Assembly: GCA_049115935.1 (NCBI GenBank)
Contig: JAGDZK010000006.1
Location: forward strand, 38,931-102,930
Direction of reading: 5' to 3'
DNA length: 64,000 bases
DNA from: Bermanella sp049115935
GTDB taxonomy: Bacteria; Pseudomonadota; Gammaproteobacteria; Pseudomonadales; Oceanobacteraceae
The translations under genes were made by a program, and so were the position numbers. Shown here piece after piece: positions 1 to 12,000 of this stretch (positions are counted from its first letter, which is position 1; each line of letters begins with the position of its first letter). The notes under the pieces were generated by a model that was not told where the DNA came from, made no database searches, and worked only from the letters and a program-made list of their open reading frames with translations.

Positions 1-416
1 ACCTCGGTATATCCGTTTAGATAACTGCGCCCATTACCGATTACCTCATTAAGGATAATCGAGGCGCTTTGACCATTTAGATTAGCATTACCATCAATGT
101 GACCAGCAAGCTTCGTATTCACGATATCTGGAGAGTTATTCAGTATTAAGCCATTTTTATTAACGTTAAAGGCGTCGTATTCGTTTCTAGACACGCCCCC
201 TTTAGATGGGGCATTTATATTAACGACTGGAACACCATTATCAGACACATCGAGACTTGGTGAATGTTGAGAGTTTTTAGCAGCGGACACGCCTTGAGCA
301 AATAGGGTAGCTGGCGATAGGATATAAGTAAGTAAGGCTAAATAAGAAGTAGCTTTCTTGATCTTTCTAAAGTTTTGAAGTATTTCCGAATTACACTGCT
401 TAGCTTTCATAGCCAT
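1..416 (-). CDS. TpsA-type exoprotein, N-terminal part (two-partner secretion), truncated by window edge
   Basis: This is the first ~138 codons of a large secreted exoprotein of the filamentous haemagglutinin/haemolysin class; the rest lies beyond base 1. The translation starts with a long basic n-region and a hydrophobic core (LALLTYILSPATLFA) typical of extended TpsA signal peptides. A TPS domain follows, recognisable from the run RNEYDAFNVNKNGLILNNS and, further on, LNEVIGNGRSYLNG. In this family the TPS domain is the export signal read by the POTRA domains of the cognate TpsB in the periplasm. Two in-frame ATGs are possible (416 and 410), both downstream of an AAGG Shine-Dalgarno; the spacing favours 410 and I give the longer form. 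The partner TpsB lies immediately upstream on the same strand, 179 bp away, so the order is tpsB-tpsA. The passenger type (adhesin, haemolysin or CDI toxin) cannot be told because the C-terminus is outside the window. Confidence 0.85.
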   Translation of the reverse strand, partial: MAMKAKQCNSEILQNFRKIKKATSYLALLTYILSPATLFAQGVSAAKNSQHSPSLDVSDNGVPVVNINAPSKGGVSRNEYDAFNVNKNGLILNNSPDIVNTKLAGHIDGNANLNGQSASIILNEVIGNGRSYLNGYTE

Positions 417-595
417 ATCCCTTATTAGGCTATTTCCAAACAGCTAACTCAATGTTGCCGCAATAAGGTAAAGCCATTAAAAATTTGGCCGAATTAAACA
501 GTTTTTACAAAAGGTGCTCAATGTAATTTTTGTGACGTTTTGTGTGTTTATTGTTCAAGCTAACATTGCGTTACATAAACTTACAAGCTGATACA

Positions 596-2266
596 CTATA
601 TGCGCCAAGAAAGATTGATACCGGATTCACAGCATTTATTTTGGGCAGTTGGCCCATATAAAATAAATGGTCGCGCTATAAATACATCGTATTGAAATCC
701 AAACATTCCCCCTTTAGAACCTAGAGTTAACCCCATTAACTCTTTTTCACTTAGTCCTTCGGCACCTTGCCCAGATACCGCCCCTAGATCCCAACCTAGA
801 TAAAGTGAAACTGGTAAGCCAGGTAATGAGATTGATACGTCATTCCTGAAGCGCCAACCATGAGCAGCGCCTAAAGAATCTTCACTTGCAAAGCCTCTTA
901 CCGTATAACGTCCACCGTTACTAAACCAATCTAACGAATATAGTGACGTCTCTGCCCACTGGAAGCGAAACTGGCTTGATAAGCTTACTGGGGTGCCCAG
1001 CATTTTAAATGGATGATATAAAGTGGAGCCAATCGTATAAAATCGATAATCAGGCTGGGCGGCTCCGGATGGGGCATTTACGTCTACTTTCTCAGCTCCT
1101 AATAAATCAACGCCTTGCTGAATCCCCATTGATAGATCCAGTACACTGCTTTTTATATAGTGTCTGTAATTTGCTCCAAGCTCTAGATTGGTTAAATTTC
1201 TTCTTTGTACTTCCACTTCAGTATCATTTATATAGCTTCTTCTTTCTCTGGTTTTGAGTGACATTGTCCAAGATGCCTTGATTGAATTGTCACGAAAGAA
1301 CACATGGTCAACCCCCAGTTTTCTATCAATTGAGTCTCCACTACTAATGAAGCTTTGAACCGCTCCATTAACCTCTTGTGTGTTATCGGATGTCGTCATA
1401 TTAAAATTAACAGTCCAGTATCCAAAAGGAATACTCATGTTAAGTGATTTGTTTTCTATCCCAGCACTATTGTCCTGATCTGCATCTCTTGATGCGCTAA
1501 TAGTGATCATGTCTTGGATAAATAAGCCGTTGTACATAGTGAGATCCACAGATGCCTGATTTACACCTGTCGAATCACTCCCTCCATCATCGAGTGACAT
1601 CCCCAGAGACCAAGGCTTTGATTTATTGACTTTGGCTATTACACGGCTCAGGCCAGGCTTATTTCCAGGCTCAATATCAAATTTAATATCTTGAGAGCCA
1701 AGTCGGCCCAATTGATCAACCCCTTGCTCCAAATCCCTAATATTTAATAAACCCCCTTTATTCATAGGAATAGCCAATGACCAAAACTGATTGTAATCAT
1801 TGGGGAATACCACTTCTTCTATACGACCTTCCTGTATCGTGATTTTAAGAATACCGGATGACAGCTCCTGTTCTGGCAATACAGCTCTAGTGGTGACATA
1901 CCCCTGAGCTAATATATTTTTGTTTAATGCCCTTAAATACACGGCAATTCCTTTTTGCCCAACACATTGGCCAATATATTCTTGGCCTAGTATTCGTGCT
2001 GAGGGTAGGGCAAAACCATTTATTTCAATTTTATCAATCGGAAAGCAAACCGATTCTATTGGAGGTGGTGGTAGGATTTCTTGGGTGGGTAGTTGAATCG
2101 GTGGTTCTGTATTTGAAAGCTCTTTTTGAACCTCTTCTTGTACAGCTTTTTCTCTTAAATTCCATTCTCGTTGTATATCATCCTCAGCTATAACACTGCT
2201 CGGAGTTTGTAGCCCCAGAAAAAGCACTATGAAATAACTAACTTTAGTGCTATCCAAATCAAGCAT
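596..2266 (-). CDS. TpsB outer-membrane transporter (ShlB/FhaC/HecB family)
   Basis: 556-aa outer-membrane protein of the Omp85-TpsB class, which exports its TpsA partner through a 16-stranded barrel. Visible parts: a signal peptide (residues ~1-27), a charged and proline-rich linker (PTQEILPPPP), a POTRA_2 domain at ~73-155 starting near CFPIDKIEINGF, and then a barrel domain with alternating strands. The conserved L6-loop signature is present as YTVRGF at ~452-457. The length is typical of the family. The chain ends in Trp-Arg-Ile rather than the usual terminal Phe, a small deviation from the BAM-recognition rule. The ATG at 2266 has an AAGGGA Shine-Dalgarno about 9 nt upstream. The gene is followed by the TpsA start and is transcribed divergently from the giant gene at 3004. 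The giant protein has no recognisable TPS domain, so I infer that the TpsA, not the giant, is the substrate. Confidence 0.93.
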   Translation of the reverse strand: MLDLDSTKVSYFIVLFLGLQTPSSVIAEDDIQREWNLREKAVQEEVQKELSNTEPPIQLPTQEILPPPPIESVCFPIDKIEINGFALPSARILGQEYIGQCVGQKGIAVYLRALNKNILAQGYVTTRAVLPEQELSSGILKITIQEGRIEEVVFPNDYNQFWSLAIPMNKGGLLNIRDLEQGVDQLGRLGSQDIKFDIEPGNKPGLSRVIAKVNKSKPWSLGMSLDDGGSDSTGVNQASVDLTMYNGLFIQDMITISASRDADQDNSAGIENKSLNMSIPFGYWTVNFNMTTSDNTQEVNGAVQSFISSGDSIDRKLGVDHVFFRDNSIKASWTMSLKTRERRSYINDTEVEVQRRNLTNLELGANYRHYIKSSVLDLSMGIQQGVDLLGAEKVDVNAPSGAAQPDYRFYTIGSTLYHPFKMLGTPVSLSSQFRFQWAETSLYSLDWFSNGGRYTVRGFASEDSLGAAHGWRFRNDVSISLPGLPVSLYLGWDLGAVSGQGAEGLSEKELMGLTLGSKGGMFGFQYDVFIARPFILYGPTAQNKCCESGINLSWRI

Positions 2267-2597
2267 CTAGACAATTCCCTTTATCGGCGCATGATTAAAG
2301 TAAAATACTCATTAAGTGTAGAGTGTTTCCAAAGATCTGCTAAGTCGACTAGAAAGCATGCTGAAGCCTTACTACAGGCTGGTAGCTACATACTTATACG
2401 GTTGTGAATCCTTAGCCTTATATTCTTTAAGGCGGAATGATAAACCTAGAAGGGGGATAGTTCCCGCATAAAGCATTCTAAGTATTAAGTGTAACCATCA
2501 GTGTAACCTTTTTCTTGTTATTATATTTATTCCTTTAAATTCAATACCTTAACACTGCTGCATCATAGGTGTGTGTTCGGCGTTTTTGTCAGTGTTT

Positions 2598-2690
2598 ATG
2601 GGCTTTGGGGCAGTTTTACTGGTGGCCATGGGACTGCTCTTTTATGTGCTAAATGGTGGAAATAAGGCGGCAATTGTACGGCAATATTGA
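2598..2690 (+). CDS. Possible small hydrophobic peptide (30 aa)
   Basis: ATG-to-TGA frame of 30 residues, MGFGAVLLVAMGLLFYVL followed by a short polar tail ending in QY. The first 18 residues would make one membrane-spanning helix and the tail carries Lys and Arg. The frame can be extended upstream to a GTG (VCSAFLSVF...). There is no clear Shine-Dalgarno and I recognise no family. It could be a real small membrane protein, the decayed end of a longer gene, or chance. It lies alone in the divergent intergenic region. Confidence 0.2.
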   Translation: MGFGAVLLVAMGLLFYVLNGGNKAAIVRQY

Positions 2691-2922
2691 GGGATGGGTA
2701 AGGGTGGAATGAATTGGTATTTAGTTTTTATTTAGAGCCTAGCATTTAATGAAAATTTATAGCGCTTTTTCTGGTTGCTCAAGAGGATAGCAAGTTGTTG
2801 TAGGAAATTACGGCTTGTCAATAATAATATTCAGTTTGGAGATTGTACTCCTTTCAAGAATAAAGTTGGACAGTATTTTGACTATAAAAGGGTTTAAGCA
2901 GGACTAAGGAGAAGGGGTTAAT

Positions 2923-2943
2923 ATGAGCGACAAAATATTGTAA
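2923..2943 (+). promoter_or_regulatory. Six-codon leader frame with strong ribosome-binding site, in frame with the giant gene
   Basis: A very good Shine-Dalgarno (AAGGAGAAGGGG, 2906-2917) precedes an ATG at 2923 by about 5 nt. The frame reads Met-Ser-Asp-Lys-Ile-Leu and stops at TAA 2941-2943. From there the same frame is open straight through to the giant protein's start at 3004, with no further stop. A leader peptide that feeds ribosomes to the weaker internal start is one reading. An older, longer start that acquired a stop codon is another. The placement is visible in the sequence; the function is inference. Confidence 0.35.
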
Positions 2944-3003
2944 TGGCGAGGGGGATCTAGTAAGGTCGCGCCTGTTTTTAAATTTGTACAGGGATTGTAT
3001 TAT

Positions 3004-6000
3004 ATGAAGCGCATAGCTGCTTTATTGGCATTACTTCTATCCGTTGATAGCTACGGGCTGGATACAGATATTAGATTGTTGTCCCAATTATCTGCTTTTG
3101 AGACAGAAAAAGAATTTTCGGTTTCCATTTCTGATTGCACAGCCCTTGAATATATTCAGCATGGCATTGTTAAACATCCTATTTCAGACGCAATAAGACT
3201 ACCTGCTTCTCAGGTAGGTTGCCAGTTTTTGGGTCTGAAAAAATTAATGGCTAATCAAGGTCAAATAAAATTAGATCTTGTTGATACAAATGGGACTATT
3301 GAAACGATATCTGAAAATTTTATTCTAGAAAATAAAACACCTTTATTATCTCTAGAGTCATCAACTGTATCAGTTGAACCATCTCAAGTTGCAAATTTAA
3401 TTTTTAATGTTTCTGATGACACTGACTTGTCTTATCTCAAGGTTTCAATACAGGGCCTACGCGTCAGTGATTTAAGAAATGCTGGAGGTGTTGTTGAGGC
3501 AGTTCAAAACGAAGCCTTCATTGACTTTAATGGTCGTTTTTACCCGTCAAGTGACTTGTCCACAGAAATATCCATGTCAATACCATTCTCTAAGTCGTTA
3601 CCACTAGATGTTGTTGCGGGAGATGGTGTTCTAATCATAGAAGCCGAAGCTGTAGATGCTTCGGGTAACATATCTTCAATCAGTGAGTTTAAATATACAG
3701 GCGAAACAATAGAAGATGAAATTCAAGATTTCAACACACTAAATAAAAGTATTTTAATTACAAATATGCTTGATTACGTACAGGTATTGCCAGTTGTACG
3801 ATATAAGTTTAGAGGAGAAGTACCCTTAGTCGGACGAGGTACTGGAGCTAGCTATGAGGTGAGTGATCCTGATTTCTTAGGCGTTACCGAGTCAGGTGTG
3901 GTATTTGCAAAAAAAGAAGCAGATAAAAAGGAATTGTCAGTTAGGGTTAATTACCCCGGTGCTGAGACTATTATACTGCCTGTAGAGTTGGCATTTTCTC
4001 GTAAGATCAAATCTTTGTTTTTTACTGGTTATCCCGGAGATGCGGTATTGCCGTTAATTGGTTTGAATCAATATCATGAGCTGCCGCAATTAAGTGCGAA
4101 GTTTGATGATGGTAGTACTGGTGAACTAAGTGATGCCTTCCCTTTTTCTATATCTTTAGCGGATAGCGTTTCTACATTTGCAGATATTAGTACGGATAAG
4201 TTAGCGTCAAAGGCTGAAGTGTCGCAAGAATCACCTATATATTTAAATATTACATCCTCTCGCCTAGAGGGGACAGTATTTCCACTGCCTGTGTCTGTTG
4301 CAGATGCACCGCCTAAAGTTAATCTTAAAGTAACGCCAAGAGTCTCTGTGGGTGGAGTCATAGAAATTAGCGCTGATGTTAGTGATGATGTACAAGTTAG
4401 TAAGGTTATCTTTAAGCAAAATGGAAGTGAAATAGCAACTCGTGATGGTTACCCCTATACGTTAAATATTAATGCAGTTGATTCAATGAATGGGACTACC
4501 TTTAAATACAGTGTTATTGCACTTGATAATATAGGCCAAGAAACTGAATCACGTACCTTATCATCATCTGTAGGTGATGAGCATAAGGCTTCGCGCCCAT
4601 CTTATATTCTTGAATCTCCAAGTAATGCATTGGCTGTTGTCGAAGAAAGTTACTTTTGGTATCGAGCAGCTCATGATCTAGGGAAAATCAAGCCATCAAT
4701 AAGAACTAGCAGTAATATATCAAGTGTAAAAGTATTTTTGGATGATGAGGAGATCGGCTCTACAAGATTCCCTAGAATAGAAGAAAGAAATATATTGGTG
4801 AATAAGGAAAAAGAAAAACATCTTTTTGAAGTTTGGGAAATGAAGTTCAAAGCACCTTCTATATCTACTTATGAAAGCTCTCGATCGATTTATGCTCAAT
4901 ATACGCTGAAAGATGGATCAGTTTATCAAGATGAAACCCGTTTAATAAGAATTATCGAAAATAAAGAGCCTACCGTTTTAATCGCATCACCAGAAAATAA
5001 TGCAACCGTTACAGCAGGGCAAAATATTCGCATAGAAGGTATAGGTATGGATGATACCTTATATCAAGGGTCGGAATTTAGATTGTATGTGAATGAAAAA
5101 TTAAAAAGCCTGAAATTATTTGATTTACGTTATTTAGACGAGTTAGAAAAAGAAAAAATAGGTAAAGATGACCTATACGTATTGCCTACACAGTATCTCG
5201 GAGCGCTTGCACCTAAGCAAGAAAAAGTAAGTTTTAATTACTTGGTACCGAGTGACAGTATAGGTGAATCGATTGACGTTAAATTCCAAGCTAAAGATCT
5301 TCATGGTGAGATAATCGAAACCAATACGGTTAAAGTGTTAGTTGCAGGTGATCAGCCACCTACATCGGCACTTACTAGTCCTGTTAATTCACAATATATA
5401 ACCGAAGGTGAAACGATTCGTGTTAGTGCTGCTTCGGTTGATGATGTTGCGATTAAAAGCACTGAATTTTTTGTAAATGGAACGAGTATCGGTGTCGATC
5501 TAGTTGCCCCATATTCAGTACAATACGTGGCGCCTGACAATATCGTTTCTGAGCAAATATTAGAGTTTTGGACTGTAGTAGTTGACTCATCAGGGCAGCA
5601 ATCTACCAGTCAAATAGTAAAAGCAACACTAGGTCATGATGATCGACCACCTGTTATAGATTGGGTTTCTCCAGAAATAAATGGTACTGAAGGCGCAGAA
5701 TCAATAGCTAATGTACCGGAGCAATCAACACAGGTTCTTAAGTTTGTAGGCTATGATAATGTCGGTATTGCAGACTTAGAAATAGAAGGCCTGAAAAAGA
5801 CTGAAATCGGCTATCAATTGACGGGTGATTTGACCGATGTTGAGTTGGTTGAGCCTGTGCTGATTCCAAATACCTTAAATCAATTTTCTGTTGCAATCCT
5901 AATAGATACCCCCAAATTGAATGCTTCTGACGCGCTTGCTTATGCTAGCTATAAGGTTGCTGCAGTGGCACGAGATAAAAATAAAAATGAGTCTCGCACG

Positions 6001-9000
6001 CAAGCGATAATTCGTGTAAATAAAAATCAAGGCGCGGAGGTTAGTGAAGTAAATGTTGTTTCTAGTCAATTAAATCCTAAAGATGTGCTAAGTGTAAATG
6101 TCATAAGTAAAGATGACGTTGCAGTAAGTCGTTTAGTTTTAGAGATTCTAGATGGCGACGCTATTGTAATTAAAAATATTCAGGATGCTTCAACTGGTTT
6201 GATTCCAAAAAAAAGCCAAAGTTATAGTTGGAATATCGCTTTAAGTGAGTTGAACCTTGAAAATGTCGATAAAAACTTAAAGCTAAGAATTACTGCAATA
6301 GATAACTTAGGAGAGAGTTCTCATGAGTTTGGCACGAAAGAGTCGAACGTTCAGATAGTAAAAGATGAAAAAGGGCCGTCTGCTACAATTATCTCGCCTA
6401 TTCAAGGTACTGAACTTATATTTGGGGATGAAATCACTTTTGACCTTAAAGCATTGGATCAAAGTGGCATAAAAAGCTGGAGGTTACTTAATGGCAATCG
6501 AGAGATTTACACTGAAACATTTAACACCTCAGATCCACTGGTAACAGAATCAGTCGATATTAAGTCACAAGAGTTGTTATGTGAGCATGCAGGGTGTGAA
6601 GCACCTAATGATGTTGAGCTTAAGTTAGAGTCTATAGATGACTTTGGAAATAAAAGCGAATCAATGTGGCGTTATACGCTGAGATACGATCAAGACCCTA
6701 CCATTAGTATTCGTTTGCCTGCTCAGGGAGCTCGTTATTATGAAGGCGAGGTCGTTCCTATAACTATACTGGCAAGTGATGACATAGCGGTGTCAGAAGT
6801 AGGATACGGCATTACTCGACATGGTGATTTATTATTTGAAAAAGAATTAATATCTCAAAATGGTGGTTTGGATAAAGCAAAAGAAGGTGTTTATTATAAT
6901 GGTAGTTTTAGAGTGCCAAGTACACGTCAAGGGTCACTATATATATATGGGTATGTAATAGACAGCAAAGGAAAAAAAGTTAAATCTCCATTAAATTTAG
7001 AGCTGCTCGAAGATATATACGGGCCTCAGTTAACAATTATTAAACCTGAAAATTTAATAATTGACGTATTTCCAGGTGATGAACTTAATATTGAAGCGTT
7101 AACTTCGGATAATAAATATATTCCTACGACTGTGTGGAATGACTTAACGGCTCAGGATAGTTTTAAAGCTGAGCTTATTTACCCGGATGGTAGTGTTAAT
7201 GTTTTAGATTGGACGAAATTGATAAGTGAAGCTCATGTTGAGCAGGTGAAGCTTCCAAATCCGGGGACCTTCGGAGAAATTTTATATACTGATGTATTTA
7301 AACGAGACTTTGAAGGCAGTCTTTTATTTGAAAAATCGTTATCTGTATATTCAGGTCAGCAATTAGGTTTGCATTTTTCAATTACTGATAATGGCGGTAA
7401 CCAAACCAAATCTGAAAAATATCAAATAAACATACTTGCTGACTCAACTGCTCCTGAGATTGAATTAACTAAACCGTTGGATGTGATATACCAGGGGCAA
7501 CCTTTGGCGTTTGACTTAAGATTTACCGATGATACAAGCTTAAAGTCATTGAACGTATCCATTAGCACAAATAATGCTGATGTGCATAATGTTGCTGGTG
7601 AAACAGCGGTAATGCAAAGTGAGTTTAGAATAAAAGGGTTAGGGGTCGATTTAACGGCAATAGATGGATTAAATTTAACCACCTTAGAAACAGTTAATTT
7701 ATTGGTCACCGCGGAAGATACTAGCGGGAATATTGGAAGTGAAACATTTAAATTCAATTATATACCTGACCCAGTCCCTGTGTTGTCTGTTGATCAAGAA
7801 TTTCCAGGTTCTACTTGGCAAGAGAATAGTTTGAGTGGGCTCAGTCTGACTTTAGAAGATAACCTTGCATCAGAATATAATGACCTTCAGGCTGGTTTTG
7901 TTACTACTTCACTAAGTGGTTTAAATAATCGAAATGTATCAATTGTCTATGAGGCCAAAGCCGAAGAATATACAGTAGGTCAGTATAAAGAATATAAGCA
8001 GCAAGTGGCTAAACTAGTTGAAACAGGATTCTCAATTGATTATCCAGAGTCGAATAATAGTAATTATTCTTTTGGTTCTACTGGTGATAAGTACTTTGAA
8101 ATTATAAATAACAAGTTAATTGCATACACGAGGACCGACTATTCGAAAATTAGAAGTATACAGGTGCCAAGTGGAGTGAGCGTTGAAATTACTTATGGCT
8201 CCGAGAAGCAATGCGCAGTAATTGAAGCTACAAATACAATGGGTGAGGGTCTTGAAGAAAAATTAGCACATATTTATACGACAGTACCTGAGCTGTCTTG
8301 GATTAAAATAACATTCTTAGATGAAAGCTCTCCTGTTAGATCGATATTACAAGAAATTACATCACTGTCGAGATTTAACCCCAAAGCATATGATGAACTA
8401 AAGGATTTTTCTGATCATTTAAAATACACAAAAATAAGCATAAAACTGGCCGATAATGAATTGGGGACATCTGAAATAGGGCTTACTCCTAGCTTGATAG
8501 GCACAAAGTTATCGCAAGCCGGGAGTCGATACTTACTTCCAAATGCAGTAGATAAAGATTTACAAATACTGGCCTACGCTGCTGATTACCAAAGCGTAAA
8601 TCGTGCGGATATTAGTGTTCAGAAATTGCTTGTAAAAAAAATAGAGCATGATCAAAGTGAACCGATTATAACCCTTAATACTCTGTTCAGTAACATAAAA
8701 CCTGGTGATAGAAAATCAATAGAATTTATAGCAGAAGATGATAGTTACGGAGTTGATGAAGTGTCGCTATGGTTGAATGGTCAGAAACATGCAAGCTTAA
8801 CTGGCCGATACGGTTTAAATAACCTTGCTATAACGTATGAGCATCCGGTTAATTATACTACTGGCGATGCGCAGCTTGAATTAAGGGTTAAAGATCGTAG
8901 CGGTAATGAAGTAAATAAAGAAATGTCATTGCATGTTTTAGATAACTATATGCCGACAATATCTTGGAAGCTATTTGAATCCAGTGTCGTAAGGTATACG

Positions 9001-12000
9001 GATAAAACACGTTTAAATTACGGTGAGTTTTGGGTTAGAGCAGGAGCTACTTTTACAACCCAGTTTAACTTGGCGGATGATGTAGGTTTAATGCACGCAA
9101 AAGCTTATCGTTTATCTCGTACTGGAGAGAAAGTGTTAGTGTCAGATCCATATTTGTATGATAAGCCCTGTGCTGTTGTCTGGGAAAGATCTGATACACC
9201 AGAATTTGAGATTGTATTTGATCAGGTTGAATCAACTGAATATGAGGTTGAGGTGACGGATACACTTGGTCAAACACGGTCTGTAAAATTCATTGTTCAC
9301 CCAATGGAAAATATTCAACCACAGGTACAAATATTCTCTCCTATTGAAGACCAATTTATAGCGGCAGGTTCTGTTAATTTAATCGCGACAGTTGCATACG
9401 CTGATGACAGGATAATAAAGGCAAAAGATGACATACAGTTTTATGTCAATGGAGAACAATCAGCTTATAAAACATCAGGTAAAATAATAAGCATAGGCCT
9501 GCCAGAGGCTTCGGCTGCATTTGATGTTATTTATGACAGACTAGAGAGTAAATATACTCAGGCTATTGCAAGTGAATTTGGGCGTAAAGACAGCCGCAAT
9601 TCCGGAGTTGCTGAATATGAAATTACGATGCCAGGGGGGATTGTTCGTCAGGGTGAAAAAATCGAAGTTAAAGCGGTTATTACCGATGCAGATGGCTCAA
9701 TAAATTCACATATAATAAACTTGAATGTTGTGGCCGATGAAATAAAACCAGAGCTTGTGATCAAAGATCCAGATTTTTCATATGCACCAATCGAGAATAC
9801 TGAATTCACAGTTCGAATTTCTGCGTTTGATAATGTAAAAGTGGATTCAATTGCAGCATATACAGGATTTGGTGTTAGCTACCCTGATGGTAGTTATAAA
9901 AGCCCTGTATTTGATAATAAATTTTTAAATATTACAGGTATACCATCAAAAGATGCAGAGCCTGCCTCAAGTGTTAATATTGATACTCCTGAATATAAGC
10001 GTCTTTTACATGTTCCTTTCTTGAAAGATATTTTAAATGCATTAGGCGGTGGATTAATCGATACATTTACCGAAAATCATCGAGTGGATTTTTGGGTGAA
10101 AATGATTGTCACTGACTCTAATGGCAATACGAGAGTTCGCGAACTGAGCTTTCCTGTACGAGTAGATGAGAAGCCTGTACTTGATATAGTGGAACCAGTA
10201 TTGGGATCTCAGGTTATCGAAGGCGATCGTTTATATGTCAATGTTCATGCTTTTGATGATGTAGGTTTGGCGTATGTTCGATTGTTTGCATACCACCAAT
10301 TAGAGTCTCAAGAGAACTTGATTTCTGAGCGTAAATTAATTGGCGGGCCTTATAATTATTTTGTAGATATACCAAAATTTGATGCGGCAAATTTGGAAAA
10401 AAATAAAATAATTCTGAAGGTTGAGGCGGTCGATACCTATGGCGAAGTGATTGGTGACTTAGATAAACACAGAGTTGAAGAATCTTTAACACTAAAAATT
10501 GTAGAAGATGAGCAACCAGTTATTGCCATTGCAGCACCATTGAATGAAGCCGAATACACAGAGGGGCAGTCTGTGTTAGTTCAGATTAACGCAACTGATG
10601 ATATAGGCCTAAAACAAGTTGTATTAGATGTAAAAGGTATTTTAGGTGGTGATCAAACTTTAATTGATATGGATTATCCATATGAATATTTAATTAAATT
10701 GCCATATGGCCAATCAGGGCGCACTATAAGGTTATCGGCCGTAGCGACCGAGTTGACTTATGGTGACAATAAAGCTAGATCGGTTGCCACATTTGATGAT
10801 GTGACCATTAGCGTAGTGGCAGATACCCAGCCGCCGTCTTTAACTATAAATGAACCTAATCCAGATGAACGTGTTTATATTATTGAGAATCGAGACCTGC
10901 CTTTTGCAGTAGAAGCGCTTGATAATGTTGAAGTGAAGACGATTACTTATGAAATAATTTATAATGATAAAGTTTTATCGAAAACACTAAGCACCGGCCC
11001 ACCTTATTTTGGACGTTTACCAATAAAGTCTATAAAGGACTATTTTGAAGGCGATAACTTGCCGAATGAAATTGATGCGACATTTAAAATAGAAGCACGC
11101 GACGGCGCTGGAAATATTACCTCAAAATCATTACCGTTAACAATTAAGCGTAACCTACCTCCAACGATTGATAGCATCCAAGTATTGGATCAGCGGGGTT
11201 ATCAAATTGACGTATCCCAAGGTATTACACAAGGCCGTCAAATAGTTCTACAACCACTACCGCAAGATGAGTTCGGTATCGATAGAGTGGAGCTATATAA
11301 GATTGCGGAAGACGGTTCACAGCAAAAGCTTGGTGTTGATGCGGCAGCGCCTTTTCAGTTTCACTATCCAGTAACAGATGCAGTGGGTAAAGTTCTTAGC
11401 TTTAAAGCTAAAGCAAAAGATATAGATGGTTTTTGGTCTGATCTATCAAACCCATTCAATATTGCAGTTAATGAAAACAAAGCACCTGTCGTTACCATTA
11501 TAAAACCGTTTAATAATTCGTCTTCTGTTATTCAGGGGCAAAGTTTAGAAGTCACTGCGGAGGTTTTTGATGACTTAGGCGCAGATGGTGTAAGTCGAGT
11601 TGACTTTTATCTTAACGATTTACTTGTGGAAAGCGTTTATCAAAGTGTAGAGACTCAAGAAGGTGGCTTTGCATTAGATCATATCTATACCGCATATATC
11701 CAATTACCAGAGGGCATAGACGGTGCAGTCATTCAAGCAGTGGCAATTGATAAACAAGGAATTGAAGGCGCTTCGCAGCCAAGATTTATTAAACAAATTT
11801 CAGACACGGTTAAGCCTAAGCCCTATATATTATCCCCAGCCAGTGGTGATATTGTCACAATAAAAGCGGGTAATGATGGGCATGTGCGCTTGCTTATGGC
11901 GGTTGAAGATATTGGTAATCCATTAGGTAGACACGCCTATATGCGATTAATACGAGAGCAGCAAAATGATGCCGGTGATTGGGTAGCGTTGGAAGAAGAT

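Larger units (their letters stand above)
2267..3003. other. Divergent intergenic region between TPS operon and giant-gene operon
   Basis: A 737-bp stretch with no convincing long gene. It must hold the promoters for two divergent units, but I see no strong sigma-70 box pair that I would commit to. Visible elements are: a short inverted repeat at 2415-2433 (GCCTTA, 7-nt loop, TAAGGC); a doubled GTGTAACC-like motif near 2488-2508; a possible 30-residue hydrophobic reading frame at 2598-2690; and a six-codon mini-frame with a strong Shine-Dalgarno at 2923-2943. The size is large for this compact genome and suggests regulation or remnants of an older gene. Confidence 0.6.

Noticed and set aside
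2816..2900. Sigma-70 promoter for the giant operon (TTGTCA or TTGGAC candidates)
   Set aside because: No candidate pairs with a -10 box at acceptable spacing, so I do not call it.
2995..3003. TTG start of the giant gene at 2995
   Set aside because: The AGGGA Shine-Dalgarno abuts the TTG, while ATG 3004 has proper spacing and gives a standard signal peptide.
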